Assembly (NCBI GenBank): GCA_019973155.2
Contig: BPQB01000049.1
Location: forward strand, 1-64,000
Direction of reading: 5' to 3'
Length of the DNA: 64,000 nucleotides
Source of the DNA: Phanerochaete sordida
Lineage: Eukaryota > Basidiomycota > Agaricomycetes > Polyporales > Phanerochaetaceae
Positions 44,849 through 55,877 of the stretch are shown here, piece after piece. Each line of letters starts with the position of its first letter. Position 1 is the first letter of the stretch. Below the pieces are notes generated by a model. That model was not told where the DNA came from. It was given only the letters and a program-made list of their open reading frames with translations, and did no database searches. The position numbers and the translations under genes were made by a program.

Positions 44849-47800
44849 TCACAAGATATCGACCAAGCCTCGTCCAGGAGAGATGATCGCAGCGACCTTG
44901 CTCGAGAAATCGAGCAGATCACCGCCTACGGTCGCCACAAGATCCTCGTTGCCCCTCGTGACCCCAAGGAGTTTCTCAAGATTGACAGTGGCAAGTGCCA
45001 GAGCAGCGTGCTTGTCGAAAGACCCGCCGGTCTCGAGCTCGGCCTGTATAAAGTCAGCCGATGTATGGATATTTCATGACGGCGAAAAACCTACCCATCC
45101 GATATCGAACCTGGTGCTCCTGGCCTGCCAGGCGCCGCTGATACCAAGCGCGACCGTGACGTTCTCTGCACGAAGCGCGGCAACCGAGTTCTGCTCCGAA
45201 AGCGGAGGGCCGGGGAGTCTAGAAATAGGACCGTCAGAACATGTCATTGCTGGTCAAGTAGAGGCACTCACATCCGACGCTGCTCCCACGAGTGAGGGAA
45301 CGGACGCGAGGGCGCGATGATGACGCCTGCACCAGCCTTCGCAATCTCCTTCGCGAGAAGATGCGCCTCGGTCGCGCCAGCGAACACGAACTTGAGCTCG
45401 GCATCGAGCTCCTCCTCGACTTCCTCCTTGAGCCGGATGAGCGCCGCGATCGCGTCAGCGTTGTGGACGTCGATGACGAGGGGCACCTCGCCGTCGACGA
45501 CGCGCTCGAACCAGTCCCCGAGCGCGCCCTTGCCGTGGCCCTTGAGCAGGCGGCGGAGCGCCGCGATCTGCGTGCTCACGCCCGGGAAGCCACCGTGGAA
45601 GATCGAGACGTGCAGCGCGGCGTCCTTCTGCAGGATCGCGCCCTTCTCGAGCGAGTGCAGCGCGCCGGTCGAGAACGCGGTGCTCACGCCTGCGAAGAAG
45701 CCCGCCGCCTTCGGCGCGACGACGCCGGCGGTGACGCCCGAGCGGTAAGCAAGCCTGTACGCCCTCTTAGAATCAGGAAAAACGGAAGGGTAGGACAGAC
45801 ATACAACGCATCACGGGTGGTGAATTGTAGGCCGTCTATGGCGTGGATGACGGTGCGTTCACCACCAACGATTTTCGGGCTGTCCACCAGTAGAGGGTCC
45901 AATACGTAGCCGTCCGCGGTGCTAGCCTCTCCCTGGATCTCCTGCAGGCCGAGAGGCGAGCCGAAGGACAGAAGGCCCGGCGAGATAGTACCCCCCTGCA
46001 AGTCGATGAACCTTGCACCCTCCCGCTTGACTGCTCCGCACGCAGCCTCGGGTCCGGCGCACACGATCTCGCCCGCCTCGACGACCACCATGCCTGTCCT
46101 GGGCCGCGCGGAGAAGCGCACGCTGATCTCGTGCGCGCTCTTCGTGAGGACCTCGCTCACGTTGGTAAAGACGACGACGCTCTTGTCCGAGTGCTCGGGG
46201 AGCAGCGGCGGAAGGCCGTCGTACTGCAGTGTCTGCTGCGCCTCTTTGTCGAAGTTGGGCGTTCGCGGAGCGTGCTGCAGCTGCTCGGGCTTCTGGTGCA
46301 CGTGCGGCGTCGCGATCTGCGCGATGCCGTCGATCCACACTTGTTGTGGGGTCGCGCCGAGGGCAAGTGGATGGCTGTCCCAGAGAACTATGTCTACGAC
46401 AGCTTTAGTCGTTACGGAAAAGACAGTGAGGTCTCGGACTTACCAGCGTCGTATCCCTTCTGAATGAACCCGACGCGGTGGTCCTGCCCAATGATTTGAG
46501 CAGGAGTTCCGGTAATAGACAAAAGTGCCAAGTTGGCATCAAGGCCGAAGTAGTGGGCCTGTTGAGCTTCATAAAGGAGGAAGCGAGAGTCCAGCACTGG
46601 ATGATCCGACTATCGCGAGCTTAGCAGATATCTATCAAAGTATTTGAGGAGACTTACCTTCATGACTACCTGCAGAGAGTTGTTCGCCAAGATGCGCGGA
46701 GCAAACTCCGAACCGCGATAAGATTCGCGCTTGTATCGTGCGTTTGTCGCGAACATAGCAATAGCCGGAGGACCACCTGCGGAATGGTCCTTTGAGAAGC
46801 AAGGTATGAGCGGCGAACATAGAGTACTTACCGTATGCCGCCTTGAGGGTCTCTGGAACAAGGTACGTCTCGTGCGCATGGTGGAACGCGGCGATGTGGA
46901 ATTCGAACTCGTTGGTAATCTGGAGGCGATGGTGTGAAGTGAGATTAAGCAAGATATAGCGCATATAGTCATCTACTCACCCGGACCATATCGTCCAAAT
47001 CTACGGTCTCGTAGCAGTGGTTATGAACCTGCATGCCTTAGTGAGATCACGAGTAGGCCGTGCGCCGAGGATTCAACAGACCTTGACGCGTCCACGGAGA
47101 ACGTCCACGAGAGCCTCCCACTGATATTCTTCGGGGAACTCTGCCGCCAAACCGGACCACTTCCCGTTGAGAGCTTTGGAGCAGTACTCATCCTGAGCTA
47201 TCTTGATTTCTCGTGCTTTGTTGTATCTACGGGATAAAATCAGCAGGGGTGTATAACAAACGAAGGATAACCTCACGCTTGACGGAACGCCCAGGTGGTA
47301 TCCATACGGGTGCCCGAATAGACACGATCTGTACATTTTGTCAATGCTGGATCTACGTATACCGGCGGATGATCCTACCTGGGTTCTCGCCTGCGGTACA
47401 TCGGCAGATGCGTCAAATTCTGTCCCCTTTGTACAGCAATCGGGACATACCACAAGCATGCCTGCGGGGTCATGAGACGGACTGAACGAGGGGAATTACT
47501 CAAGGTACTTACTTCATCTGCCTGAACCTGAAATATTTGTGCGGGTCATATTCTGAGGTGTTTGTGGAATATGGGTTCTCCAGCAACATTGACGTCGGCG
47601 AACGCTCAGCGGTCGGACGCAACTTGATGAGGATGCCCTGACCGCCTGAAACCGCGTCAGGCTTGTCCCTTCGGTTCCGAAGTCAGAAGTACCTATTGCA
47701 TTGGCAGAACCAGGTAACACAAGAGCAGTGGTCACACCGCCAGAAATACTCAGGCGGTACGCGTCGTCATGGGTGTTCATGCCGTCAAGAGCACGAAGCC

Positions 47801-48545
47801 ACTACACAGATCGGTGTGTTAGGCTGGGGGAAGCTTGGGCGTTGCCAGATGGTGCTTACCGGAAGTACTGGTCCGTGTCTGGAGTTGCCGTCGTTAGAAC
47901 CCCGAAGGGCGGGGCTCGAGTCTACCGCCAGATGACTGTGCATGTCGACTATCCTACATGTTGCACGTGAATGACATAAAGAGGCTTCACAGCCCACGAC
48001 GCGAGCCTTACCCTGGAGATACCCATGCGCCATTCGCGTCAATCTCGACAAGATCTTCAGCCCGGAGGTTGGCAAGGCTTGTATCGTCAAGGACTCCAAC
48101 ACTCTTGACCAGACCATTCTGTAGCAAGATGTCCCCTTCGAGGATCTCTAGACCATTGAGTCTTCCTGTCCAAATTGTCGCGTTCTGACGCGCATGTAAT
48201 GAGTTCGCTGCGACGCGTCTAGAAAGCTGCGGCGCGTACCTTGATGAGGGTGGGCTTGGTCCCGGGGACAAACCTGTCCGAGGACTTTCTGAGATTGAAG
48301 TCCTCCGGAGGGCCAGGCTTCACGTTCAGCAGACGACATTTGTCCAGGATCTGCTCAGCATGGATGGGCACCTGGATGGGAGCCTGCGAGCCCACTTGCG
48401 ACTTGATAGCTGTCCATTGCGAGACCGCGAGCAGGGCAATCGCGGTGAGAGAAAGCTTCCACACGGTCGTGCGACGGTAGCCGACTTTGGCAGCCGGCTG
48501 CCCGCTGGCTGGGGCTGGAAGGACGGTCGACGAGCCTTTGTCCAT
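44849..48545 (-). CDS. CE9/amidohydrolase-family membrane-anchored protein, copy 2
   Basis: Seventeen exons: 48545-48240, 48184-48012, 47953-47860, 47801-47693, 47645-47513, 47461-47451, 47390-47379, 47328-47277, 47226-47082, 47028-46981, 46919-46832, 46776-46658, 46609-46444, 46393-45805, 45754-45272, 45218-45095, 45043-44849. They give 948 residues. The layout equals copy 1: an N-terminal anchor (about 29-44), DMHSHLA (His165/His167), HNHCYETVDLDD, FHHAHETYLVP and a C-terminal GGDLLDFSSKV. It shares eleven intron positions with copy 1, including both microexons, has five introns of its own and lacks two. The metal-binding residues are kept, so both copies should be functional. The two copies converge on the ATP5 and CAB3 genes. 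Confidence 0.88.
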
Positions 48546-48777
48546 GGCGGGCAAGGTCAACGCTGGCCGCGTCTGGAGCCGGCGTCGGGCTTATATATGC
48601 GTCTGGGGCCTGGGCTGATAGGAAGCATGTGCACGACGAGAGGGAACAAGAGTGCGTGAAATTGTGGCCGAATGTCGAGAGAGTGCACTCCCATGCTATC
48701 GCCCCGCCTGCCGCCCGGCATCCCGTCCCATCAAAACAGTCACTCGCCCGTTCAGGCAAACGCTGTGTTCGACTCCC

Positions 48778-50144
48778 ATGCAAGCCTCTTCCGCGTCCTC
48801 CGCGAGACCACCAGAAGGCTCGACTGCAGGGCCGTCTTCAGCACCTGTCAAGCCTCCGGTCGTGCAGCCAGGCATCGGCAACAATATCATCGTCAATCCG
48901 TGCCAGGTCCGTCGGACCCTCAAGGGACTGAGCTCCGCTCACATCTGTCGCGCAGCGAGGTAACCCAGTGCTGGAATGCATCAAGGGTTCTGGTAAAGAA
49001 TTCGGCGACATTCTCTCGGACTATCAAGTGGGACGAACAACAGGAGTGCTATATCTCAGGTTGGTGGGTCGCGTTCATATAACGCCCAATCTTACATTCA
49101 GCAGTTTGAAATATCATAGGCTTCACCCAGAGTATATCCACCAGCGGATAGAACGCTTGGGCACTGCTTTCAATCTGCGAATATTGCTTGTACTCTGCGA
49201 TGTTGTAGGTACCTCTACTCAAAGCACAGGCCGAAAATCTCACTGGGCTCTCAGAGCGAACATCAAGATTCGATACGAGAGTTAACAAAAGTGAGGCGGT
49301 CTTGCAAACGTTACATGGTCATTCTAACCGTCCATAGATATGCTTGATCAATAATATCACGGTCATAGTTGCCTGGACGTGAGTGGGCCGTGCTCTGCTG
49401 CGAGCGCTCGCTGAGCAGTTCGCAGACTCGAGGAGGCAGGCTTCTACCTCTCGACCTTCAAGCAGTTCGAGCACAAGCCACCGACGCTCATCAAAGAGCG
49501 CGTCGACAAGGACTACGAGTCGATGATGCGCACCGCGCTCACGAGCATCAACAAGGTTAACAAGACCGACGTCGAGATCCTGCGGACGTCCATCGGGGTA
49601 CGCGCGCCCTCCGCTCCGCGCGCCGGCTGCCACTCACACGGCCCAGAGCTTCGCCGACATCGCGCGCACGCCCGCCGACCGCCTCATGCAGCTGCCGGGC
49701 TTCGGCCAGGTGAAGGTGAAGCGCATTAAGGACGCGTTCGAGAAGCCCTTCCGCGGTGCGGGCGCGGGCGTCCTGCCGTTCGCCTCGCAGCAGCGGCCGG
49801 CGGGCAGCGAGGGCAGCGGCGCCGTCGACGCGCGGCTCTCCGCGAAGGGCAAGGCCAGGGCGCGTGCGGAAGAGAGCACGCCGGGGCCTGCGCCGCGCCC
49901 GCCCCGCTCGCCGAGTCCGGTGTGGGATCTCGAGCTCGACCTGAACACGCCCCCGCCGGACGAGCTCCCGCCGCCACCTGCGCCGCAGCCGCGAAAACGC
50001 CCGCCGAGCCCTGTGTGGGACATCGAGCTCGATCTGAACCCGTCTGACGTTGAGGAGGAGACAGCACGCAAGCGGCACAAGAGTGTGCATCCTGAGGACG
50101 GCGGTGACGACGATGGCTTCGGGACGATGGATTTACTGAGATGA
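48778..50144 (+). CDS. RAD10: ERCC1/Rad10 nucleotide-excision-repair endonuclease subunit
   Basis: Non-catalytic partner of XPF/Rad1. Seven exons (48778-48906, 48956-49059, 49105-49204, 49255-49290, 49338-49378, 49426-49597, 49647-50144) give 359 residues. The central domain starts NPVLECIKGSGKEFGDI and DYQVG-TTGVLYLSLKYH; the tandem HhH region includes RTPADRLMQLPGFGQVKVKRI. A 120-residue Pro-rich C-terminal tail is unusual: it carries the motif SPVWD-ELDLN twice (residues 284-294 and 315-325) and ends acidic. The exon SEHQDSIRELTK (36 nt) and the following 41-nt exon were placed by homology; phases agree. Divergent from CE9 copy 2 by 232 bp. Confidence 0.92.
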
Positions 50145-50302
50145 TGTACAGTACAGAACGTGATAGCCGGTCTGTATTTAATGGTGGCCCAGAGGTCGGT
50201 ACTGGAAGTGATACCATGGTCTAAACAAGGCGGGGCTGGAAGGTAATGCAGGGACAAGAGTAACATAAGAAGTAAGAGTGAGCGAACGTGCAAAGAGAAT
50301 AT

Positions 50303-53300
50303 CTAGGCCGGTGGCTTGGGGAAGTACCCGCGGAGGTTTGCAGGCCGCGCTGGACGATACCACTTTAGCGCAGCTTCGCGAGTATAGAAGATCCGGAAAG
50401 CCAGCTGCTGGAGAGCCGCCTTCACGCGCGACCGGTCTAAATGAGCCGCGCGGGTGTCCACTGCAAACCAGCTGTCAGTATGCTTCCGCACCTCAGAACC
50501 GTGGGACGCACCAATCTTGCCATGAAGAACGTCAAGGCAATGCTTAATCCGCTGCAGCTCCGTCTTCGGCTTCTCCGGGGAAGCTGGCGCAGCCCCGTTT
50601 ATGACGGGCTGCGAGTTCGCGGCGGCAAGGCGCTTCTCCTCCTGGACGTACGCAGGTACGTCTTTGAACGCGCGGCTGAGGACCTGCACGTAACACAGGA
50701 GGTCATCGAAGTAGTTGTCCTGCTCGGCGCCGCTGACGACGTCGAACATCGCCTTCGAGCCGCCCGGCGGCGACAGGAGCTCGACAATCGGCTCGAGCGC
50801 AGGAAGCGCGCTGTACGGCTGCTGGAAGGATGTCAGCGCATGCTGCGAACGAAGTCTGGAATGTTAAATACTTGCCTCATGAAGAACGCGATCGCCAAGA
50901 AGCAAACCGTGAGACAGCCATCGAGAGACGCGGGCCATCAGAGGGCAGGCACCCGAGAACATCGACAGTAAGTGGACCTTGTTGACTGGCGTCAGGTCCT
51001 TTGCAAACTCGAGGATCCTCAAGCACAACGTTGGCTCCTGTGATAAGATATGAGGAAAGAAAAAATGAGTGGGCTGGCATAACTACCCACCATATCCGAG
51101 TGACCAGTAGACGAAGCAGGTACCGCGGCACCAAGGGCGTCGATGGCATCCATGATTTCCATGCATAGCTCACTCTCGCTGGACAAGGCGAAGCCGATGA
51201 GAAGCAACGCCATGACGATATTGGGGACATCGTCCACGTCTACGGCATTCGCCCTGTGCCGCTGTCAGCTCTACTTGGCGGGCCAAGCACAAGCAACTTA
51301 CCGGGCAAACGTGTTGGCGACAGTGACCATGCGGGATACGCGTTCCAAACGGATATCTGGAGAAATGTCTCTCGGGCGAACGCCCGCGGGGGCTTCGGAA
51401 ACACAGGCGTTGAGCAACGATGTCTTCATACCAAGCTCTTGCAAGCATGATACCAAGGCCGTCGACAAACTGCACGAGGTGCCAATTTGAGGCGCCAGCG
51501 CAAGTAAACAGGTATAAGCTGCACCGCTGACTTCTTCGTTATCATGCAGACCTACAGTCGAAGCCGCAGTGTTAGCATATACGCATTGAACGCTGCATGG
51601 GAGCCCAACCAATTGTAAACAGCCAGTTGATCAGGGCAGGCTTATGGACTTCTTGGCATTGCGAAATGAGTTCCGTAATCAGCAGCGTAGAGAGGCAACA
51701 CCAGTCTACGAAACGAATGAGAAAATATTGGAGTAGTGGAGATAGTATACATACCTTCGCGAGCTACAGCTGCGTCGATCAGAGACAGTACTCGGTTGTT
51801 CTCGATCACATCCTTCTCGAAAGGTAGGCGTAGACGGCTTTCCGAGTGCTCTTCCATGCTGTCCGAGTCTGGCTCATATCGTTCCCATAGGGAAAGACCC
51901 TTGGCTGAACGTTTCTTGTTCTTGCCCTTCAATAACCAGCCCGTGCGGTCTTTAGCCAAAATCTTGCCGACAGCTTCGCCCTGCTCGTCGCCTAAGTGCT
52001 TCGTTGCTTCGACGATGTCCAGCTCCGCTGGCTCTTCATCGCTATCGTCATCCTCGAGTGACTGACTCAACGGAAACGATTCCAACTTGCGAGCTCTGCG
52101 GCGCACAGCTCCCATCGCAGCGCCTTCGTCCGGCCACATGCCGTCGTCGTCACTGTCTTCCTCGCGCTCCATCTCTTCCAGCAGGCTGTCCTTGTTCGTC
52201 CCGCGCGTCCCTTCTCGGAGAATGGCTTCTGCGCGACGAAGATCCTCTATCCCTGTTCCAGACTTCTCCTGCTTCTTCTTCTCGCGAAGCAGCTTGTCAA
52301 GAGGATTTATAGCACGCTTCTTGGACGGGTCGGGGCGAGCATGAGTCTTTGCGTCGTTGCCAGGAGAAGAGGAACGTCGTTTATTGCTCTGGATAGGCTC
52401 GCGGTTCCTGAAACTATATCGTGAAGATGGTCCGGCTTCCGGTTGCTGAATGCTCGCCGCAGATAGTTGCGGAGCACCAGACGCAGAGGAAGGATTTGCA
52501 TGTTTCGGAGGGGTGCCAGGCCTGATATATGTCGTGAGACCTTGTATGCGAGCAGATGACATTGGACGCACCGTATGGTCTTAGTCTTCACAAACGACAT
52601 TAATAGGTCGTCGTCGTCGCTGTCGCTGATACTCTGCAACTCGATTTCTTCATCCGAGTCAGCCTGTTGCTCTCTCCTCGCCGCTTCCAACGCTTCCGCC
52701 CTAACTCTCTCGAGGAACAATCTAGTTTTTGTCTCGGCGTCGAGGGCCACTGGCGTCGGCGGTAGTGGTGGTAGGCTTATGCCATCTGGTGGCAGCGGTG
52801 TATGCGGCCGCTGCTCGTTAGCGGCTTGGCTGAGAACACATGTTGCCTTGCGAGGGGATGGTTGTGGAGAGGGTGGGACAGGGGATAGGCTAGAGGATTG
52901 ATGAGGATACAGCTGTTGACTGACCTCCGCCTCAGATCCATTGCGGCGGAGGGGGCCATTTCGCGCTAGCATATCGGCAGCGTCGGCCATGTCTACGTCC
53001 AGGTCTGTCTCTACATCTGGTACCGGGTTGGGAGGGAGTGGTGCAATTTCATAGGCTGGAGATGAAAAGAAAGGTGATGTCGAGGGGTAGTCGGAGAGCG
53101 GCGGTGAATGTTCACGACCAGAGGACTCCGTTGACGTCGCCAAACGCCATTTCGCGATATTGTCCTTAGTCTCCTTTGGATCAGGCGGCGATGGCTGCGG
53201 GAGCACCAGCTCTTCCTCAGCAGACACGCTGCTGGGGACTTCCTCTTCGGAACCGTCTCCTGGAGCACTCGATCTCTTGCGCGTGTCGCGTAACGAGAGT

Positions 53301-53974
53301 CGACGTCGCTTAGGCGATGTTGAATGTCCACTAGGGCTAGATGGCGCTTCTGCACGCGCCTTGCCCTTCGCGTCCGACGGCAAGGGCGCGACGCGTGGTA
53401 CAGGGGCCCGGGTGAGAGCCGCGTTCAACGCGGTAGGATCTGGCTTGAACATCTCCCCGTCGGAGCTGTCTGACGAGTCGAGCTTGCGCTTCCCCTGCGT
53501 CAGAGGTCTGAACGTAGCAGAGCTGGCGGTCATGGTGGCGGCAGGTTGGGCGCGTCGTTTGACGGTGGTCTTTGCGCTTGATTGTGCAGGACGAGACACG
53601 GTGGGCTTGACTGGTGCAGCCTTTGAACGTGTAACGGCACTGAGCTTGGCAGGACCTGAGAGAACAGCCACAGAGTCGCTAGTGTCGTCATGAGAGATCG
53701 AGACGTGACAGCGTTTGGTCTTAGATGGGACGAAGACAGGATCGTCGCCACTGCCGGAGTCGATGGATATGGCGGCCTCGTCTTGCGTTTTCTTCTTGCT
53801 TATCTGCTTGGTGGAAGGCTTGAAGCCTATCTTCTTCAACGAAACGGGCTGGGACAAGGAAGGTTGGGACGATGCGGGCTGGGACGACGACGGAGTGCCC
53901 ATCGTCGACTTCGGAGTAAAGAAATCGGTGATACTCCGGTTGCCTTTGTCGGTCTTCTTCAGAGGCTTACTCAT
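50303..53974 (-). CDS. Nse6/SLF2-like (CANIN domain) genome-maintenance protein
   Basis: Eight exons (53974-52572, 52521-51755, 51705-51610, 51551-51302, 51253-51091, 51037-50876, 50821-50512, 50460-50303) give 1,102 residues. The first 470 are disordered, basic and Ser/Pro-rich, with a PIP-box-like NRSITDFF at residues 12-19. An acidic, coiled-coil-prone region (LDKLLREKKKQEKS, LEEMEREEDSDDDG) leads into an all-helical C-terminal domain ending with VDTRAAHLDRSRVKAALQQL. This layout resembles CANIN-domain proteins (human SLF2, fission yeast Nse6), which load Smc5/6 at damage. The domain call comes from recall of the family, so it is moderate. One intron uses a GC donor (GAG|GCAAGT). The last intron (51 bp) is in frame; its retention would add 17 residues. 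Confidence 0.68.
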
Positions 53975-54277
53975 CGTGAGCGACGACGAACGTGAAGGTT
54001 GCGTTGGACGAGTTCAAGCTTAATGAGTGCAAGCCGCCTCCCTGACGCGCTCCCGGTCATTTTGACCCAGGTCACGTGTGGCCGGTGTCGCGCCCCGCGG
54101 ACCCCGGACAGCACATGCCAGATGGGTCGAAGGGCCCTCGACACCGCTCTGCAACCAAGGATCTACTCGTCCGCGCTGCAGCACGCTTAGCCCGCTCTCG
54201 ACTTTGCAAGGAGACGCTGCAGCATCCGGCATACGCAGCAAGCTCGTCGTGTGTCCAATTGAGGAGTGTTACATGAC
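53975..54277. promoter_or_regulatory. Divergent promoter region with CACGTG
   Basis: A 303-bp region between the Nse6-like and DUF1746 genes. It contains GTCACGTGTGG (CACGTG at 54074-54079), an E-box-type site. Nothing else was recognised. Confidence 0.5.
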
Positions 54278-55178
54278 ATGCCAATACGATATGCCCAACG
54301 ACAGCACATCGTCGGCTCAGTACGCTCTACGCAGCCTTGGATCTCTTCCGCGACAGCTAACCAGCGTACCACTCATTGCAGCTCGAGCGTATACTGTATC
54401 AGCTCTACGCCGCCTCGTTCTTCCTCTCGCCAGCTCTCCTGCCGTACCTGTGCCGCACCTTCTTCCAGTTCCAGTTCGCAAGCCCGCGTGACCTCGAACC
54501 CAGGCTATCATTGCGCTTCTGGTTCATCCTCATCCTCCTCTTCAATGTCAGCAGTATATGGGCGCACGCGACGGAAGGCCCGGCTCAAGGCCGGTCAGTC
54601 GTGCTGGATTTCGTGGGACCAGGTGCGCTTTGCGTTGCTCTCACCCTTGGCAGTAATTCGAGCCATGCCCTACCATCACAGGCTCACCGCCAACCAAATT
54701 ACATTTGCTGTGCATCGACTTCGCCATCATCGTCATCAACATGGTCCTCACCACTATCGCATACGAGACGTCCCTGCAGTCTGCGATGCCAAGTGATACC
54801 CCAGACCCGCTCCTACCGATACCCCCACGTTCCCCTACAGCTGCACATACAATCTTCGCGGCTGATGAAGACGAAGAAGATCGTCACAAAGCAGACGCGG
54901 CACCCGAATCACCGTATATCCTCGACCTGCGTATCGGCCATATATACCGCAGATTAAGAAACCCAGCGCCACCGCCACCGGAACGGGAACTGTCTTCAGA
55001 TGACCTCCTGCCCTTGCCAAATACCACACCGTGGCATCTGACTAACACCCTCCAAATCTTGATGCGAGCGAGGGCACGGGCGAGGCAAAGGGCTCGTGCG
55101 GAAGCTGACGCTCGAAGAGAGCAAGCTGGGGAGGACGGGGATCGACGTACGATCCCTGGAGCATTGGACTCGACATAA
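54278..55178 (+). CDS. DUF1746-domain membrane protein
   Basis: Three exons (54278-54319, 54382-54622, 54682-55178) give 259 residues. The start MPIRYAQRQHIVGS leads into LERILYQLYAASFFLSP, a hydrophobic helix, then PRLSLRFWFILILLFN, HATEGPAQGR and a third hydrophobic segment (LLCIDFAIIVINMVLTT). These are the recognised blocks of fungal DUF1746. Three membrane helices are likely. The C-terminal half is polar, with an Arg/Ala-rich helix (MRARARARQRARAE). The molecular function of the family is not known to me. It converges with the CX9C gene, 78 bp apart. Confidence 0.82.
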
Positions 55179-55256
55179 TTGACTTGGGGATATCGGACGA
55201 TTGTACACTCTAATATTTGTCCGTGATGTTCGTCTCGACTGTTTCGCTGGCGAAAG

Positions 55257-55505
55257 TCACCACCTGCGCTTCATCTGGTTCGATTGAGCTGACGCCCGAT
55301 GTTAGCATACAACACGACTCACAGCTTCGCGCAGACAGGCACCAAACTTCGCAAACTCCTCCTTACACGCATCTTTCTTGATGTCGGTGTAGGTTGCCAG
55401 AATACACTTCCCGTAATCTGTTGCTTGTGCGGCGCAAGTGACTGTAGAGTGTAGGGCAAGCTTTTTGAGCGGCGTCGTAGCGGGAGAAGTCCCTGGGCTC
55501 GACAT
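55257..55505 (-). CDS. Small twin-CX9C protein (NDUFAF8-like)
   Basis: Exon 1 (55505-55323) and exon 2 (55274-55257) give 66 residues. Two CX9C motifs are clear: CAAQATDYGKC and CKEEFAKFGAC, the signature of Mia40-imported intermembrane-space or matrix assembly factors. The short second exon supplies MKRRW, an ending typical of NDUFAF8 (C17orf89), which stabilises NDUFAF5 for complex I assembly. An alternative acceptor would give LNRTR instead. A longer reading frame extends upstream without a better ATG. Family membership is secure; the NDUFAF8 identity is moderate. Confidence 0.75.
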
Positions 55506-55877
55506 AATCTCGCAGTGCTGGCGTGAGCACGTAGTTGCCGAGAGGTGGTTGCACGGTTTGCGCGGTCCGCAGGATAGCGGTGGTGGAACGTTGCAAGTAT
55601 TGTCGTAGGTCACGGTCAGGAACGCGGGTGGTCGGCGCGCGTCTACGTCGCGTGTTCGAGGACGCTCGGCGCCTTGAGCTGCTCAGGGCTGCTTGAGTTC
55701 CGCTGCATTCACCACCTGCATCCTCTTTCGTCGGCTTTCGCCAGTCACACTCGCTGATATCTCAGCCAACACCTCGTCTCGCTCATGTCTTGGTGCCGTC
55801 CTTCCCTCCCTCAGTAAACTGGCGTATACCCGTCGCAGCATATACCGCTTTCCGGCCCTCCGCATTCCAGCACCGTA
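55506..55877. promoter_or_regulatory. Divergent promoter region between the CX9C gene and CSF1
   Basis: This 372-bp region separates the starts of two outward-facing genes. I recognised no additional gene or defined site. Confidence 0.5.

Noticed and set aside
45292..46467. Several long plus-strand frames (up to 205 residues)
   Set aside because: They are antisense shadows of CE9 copy 2, whose exons are supported by similarity to copy 1.
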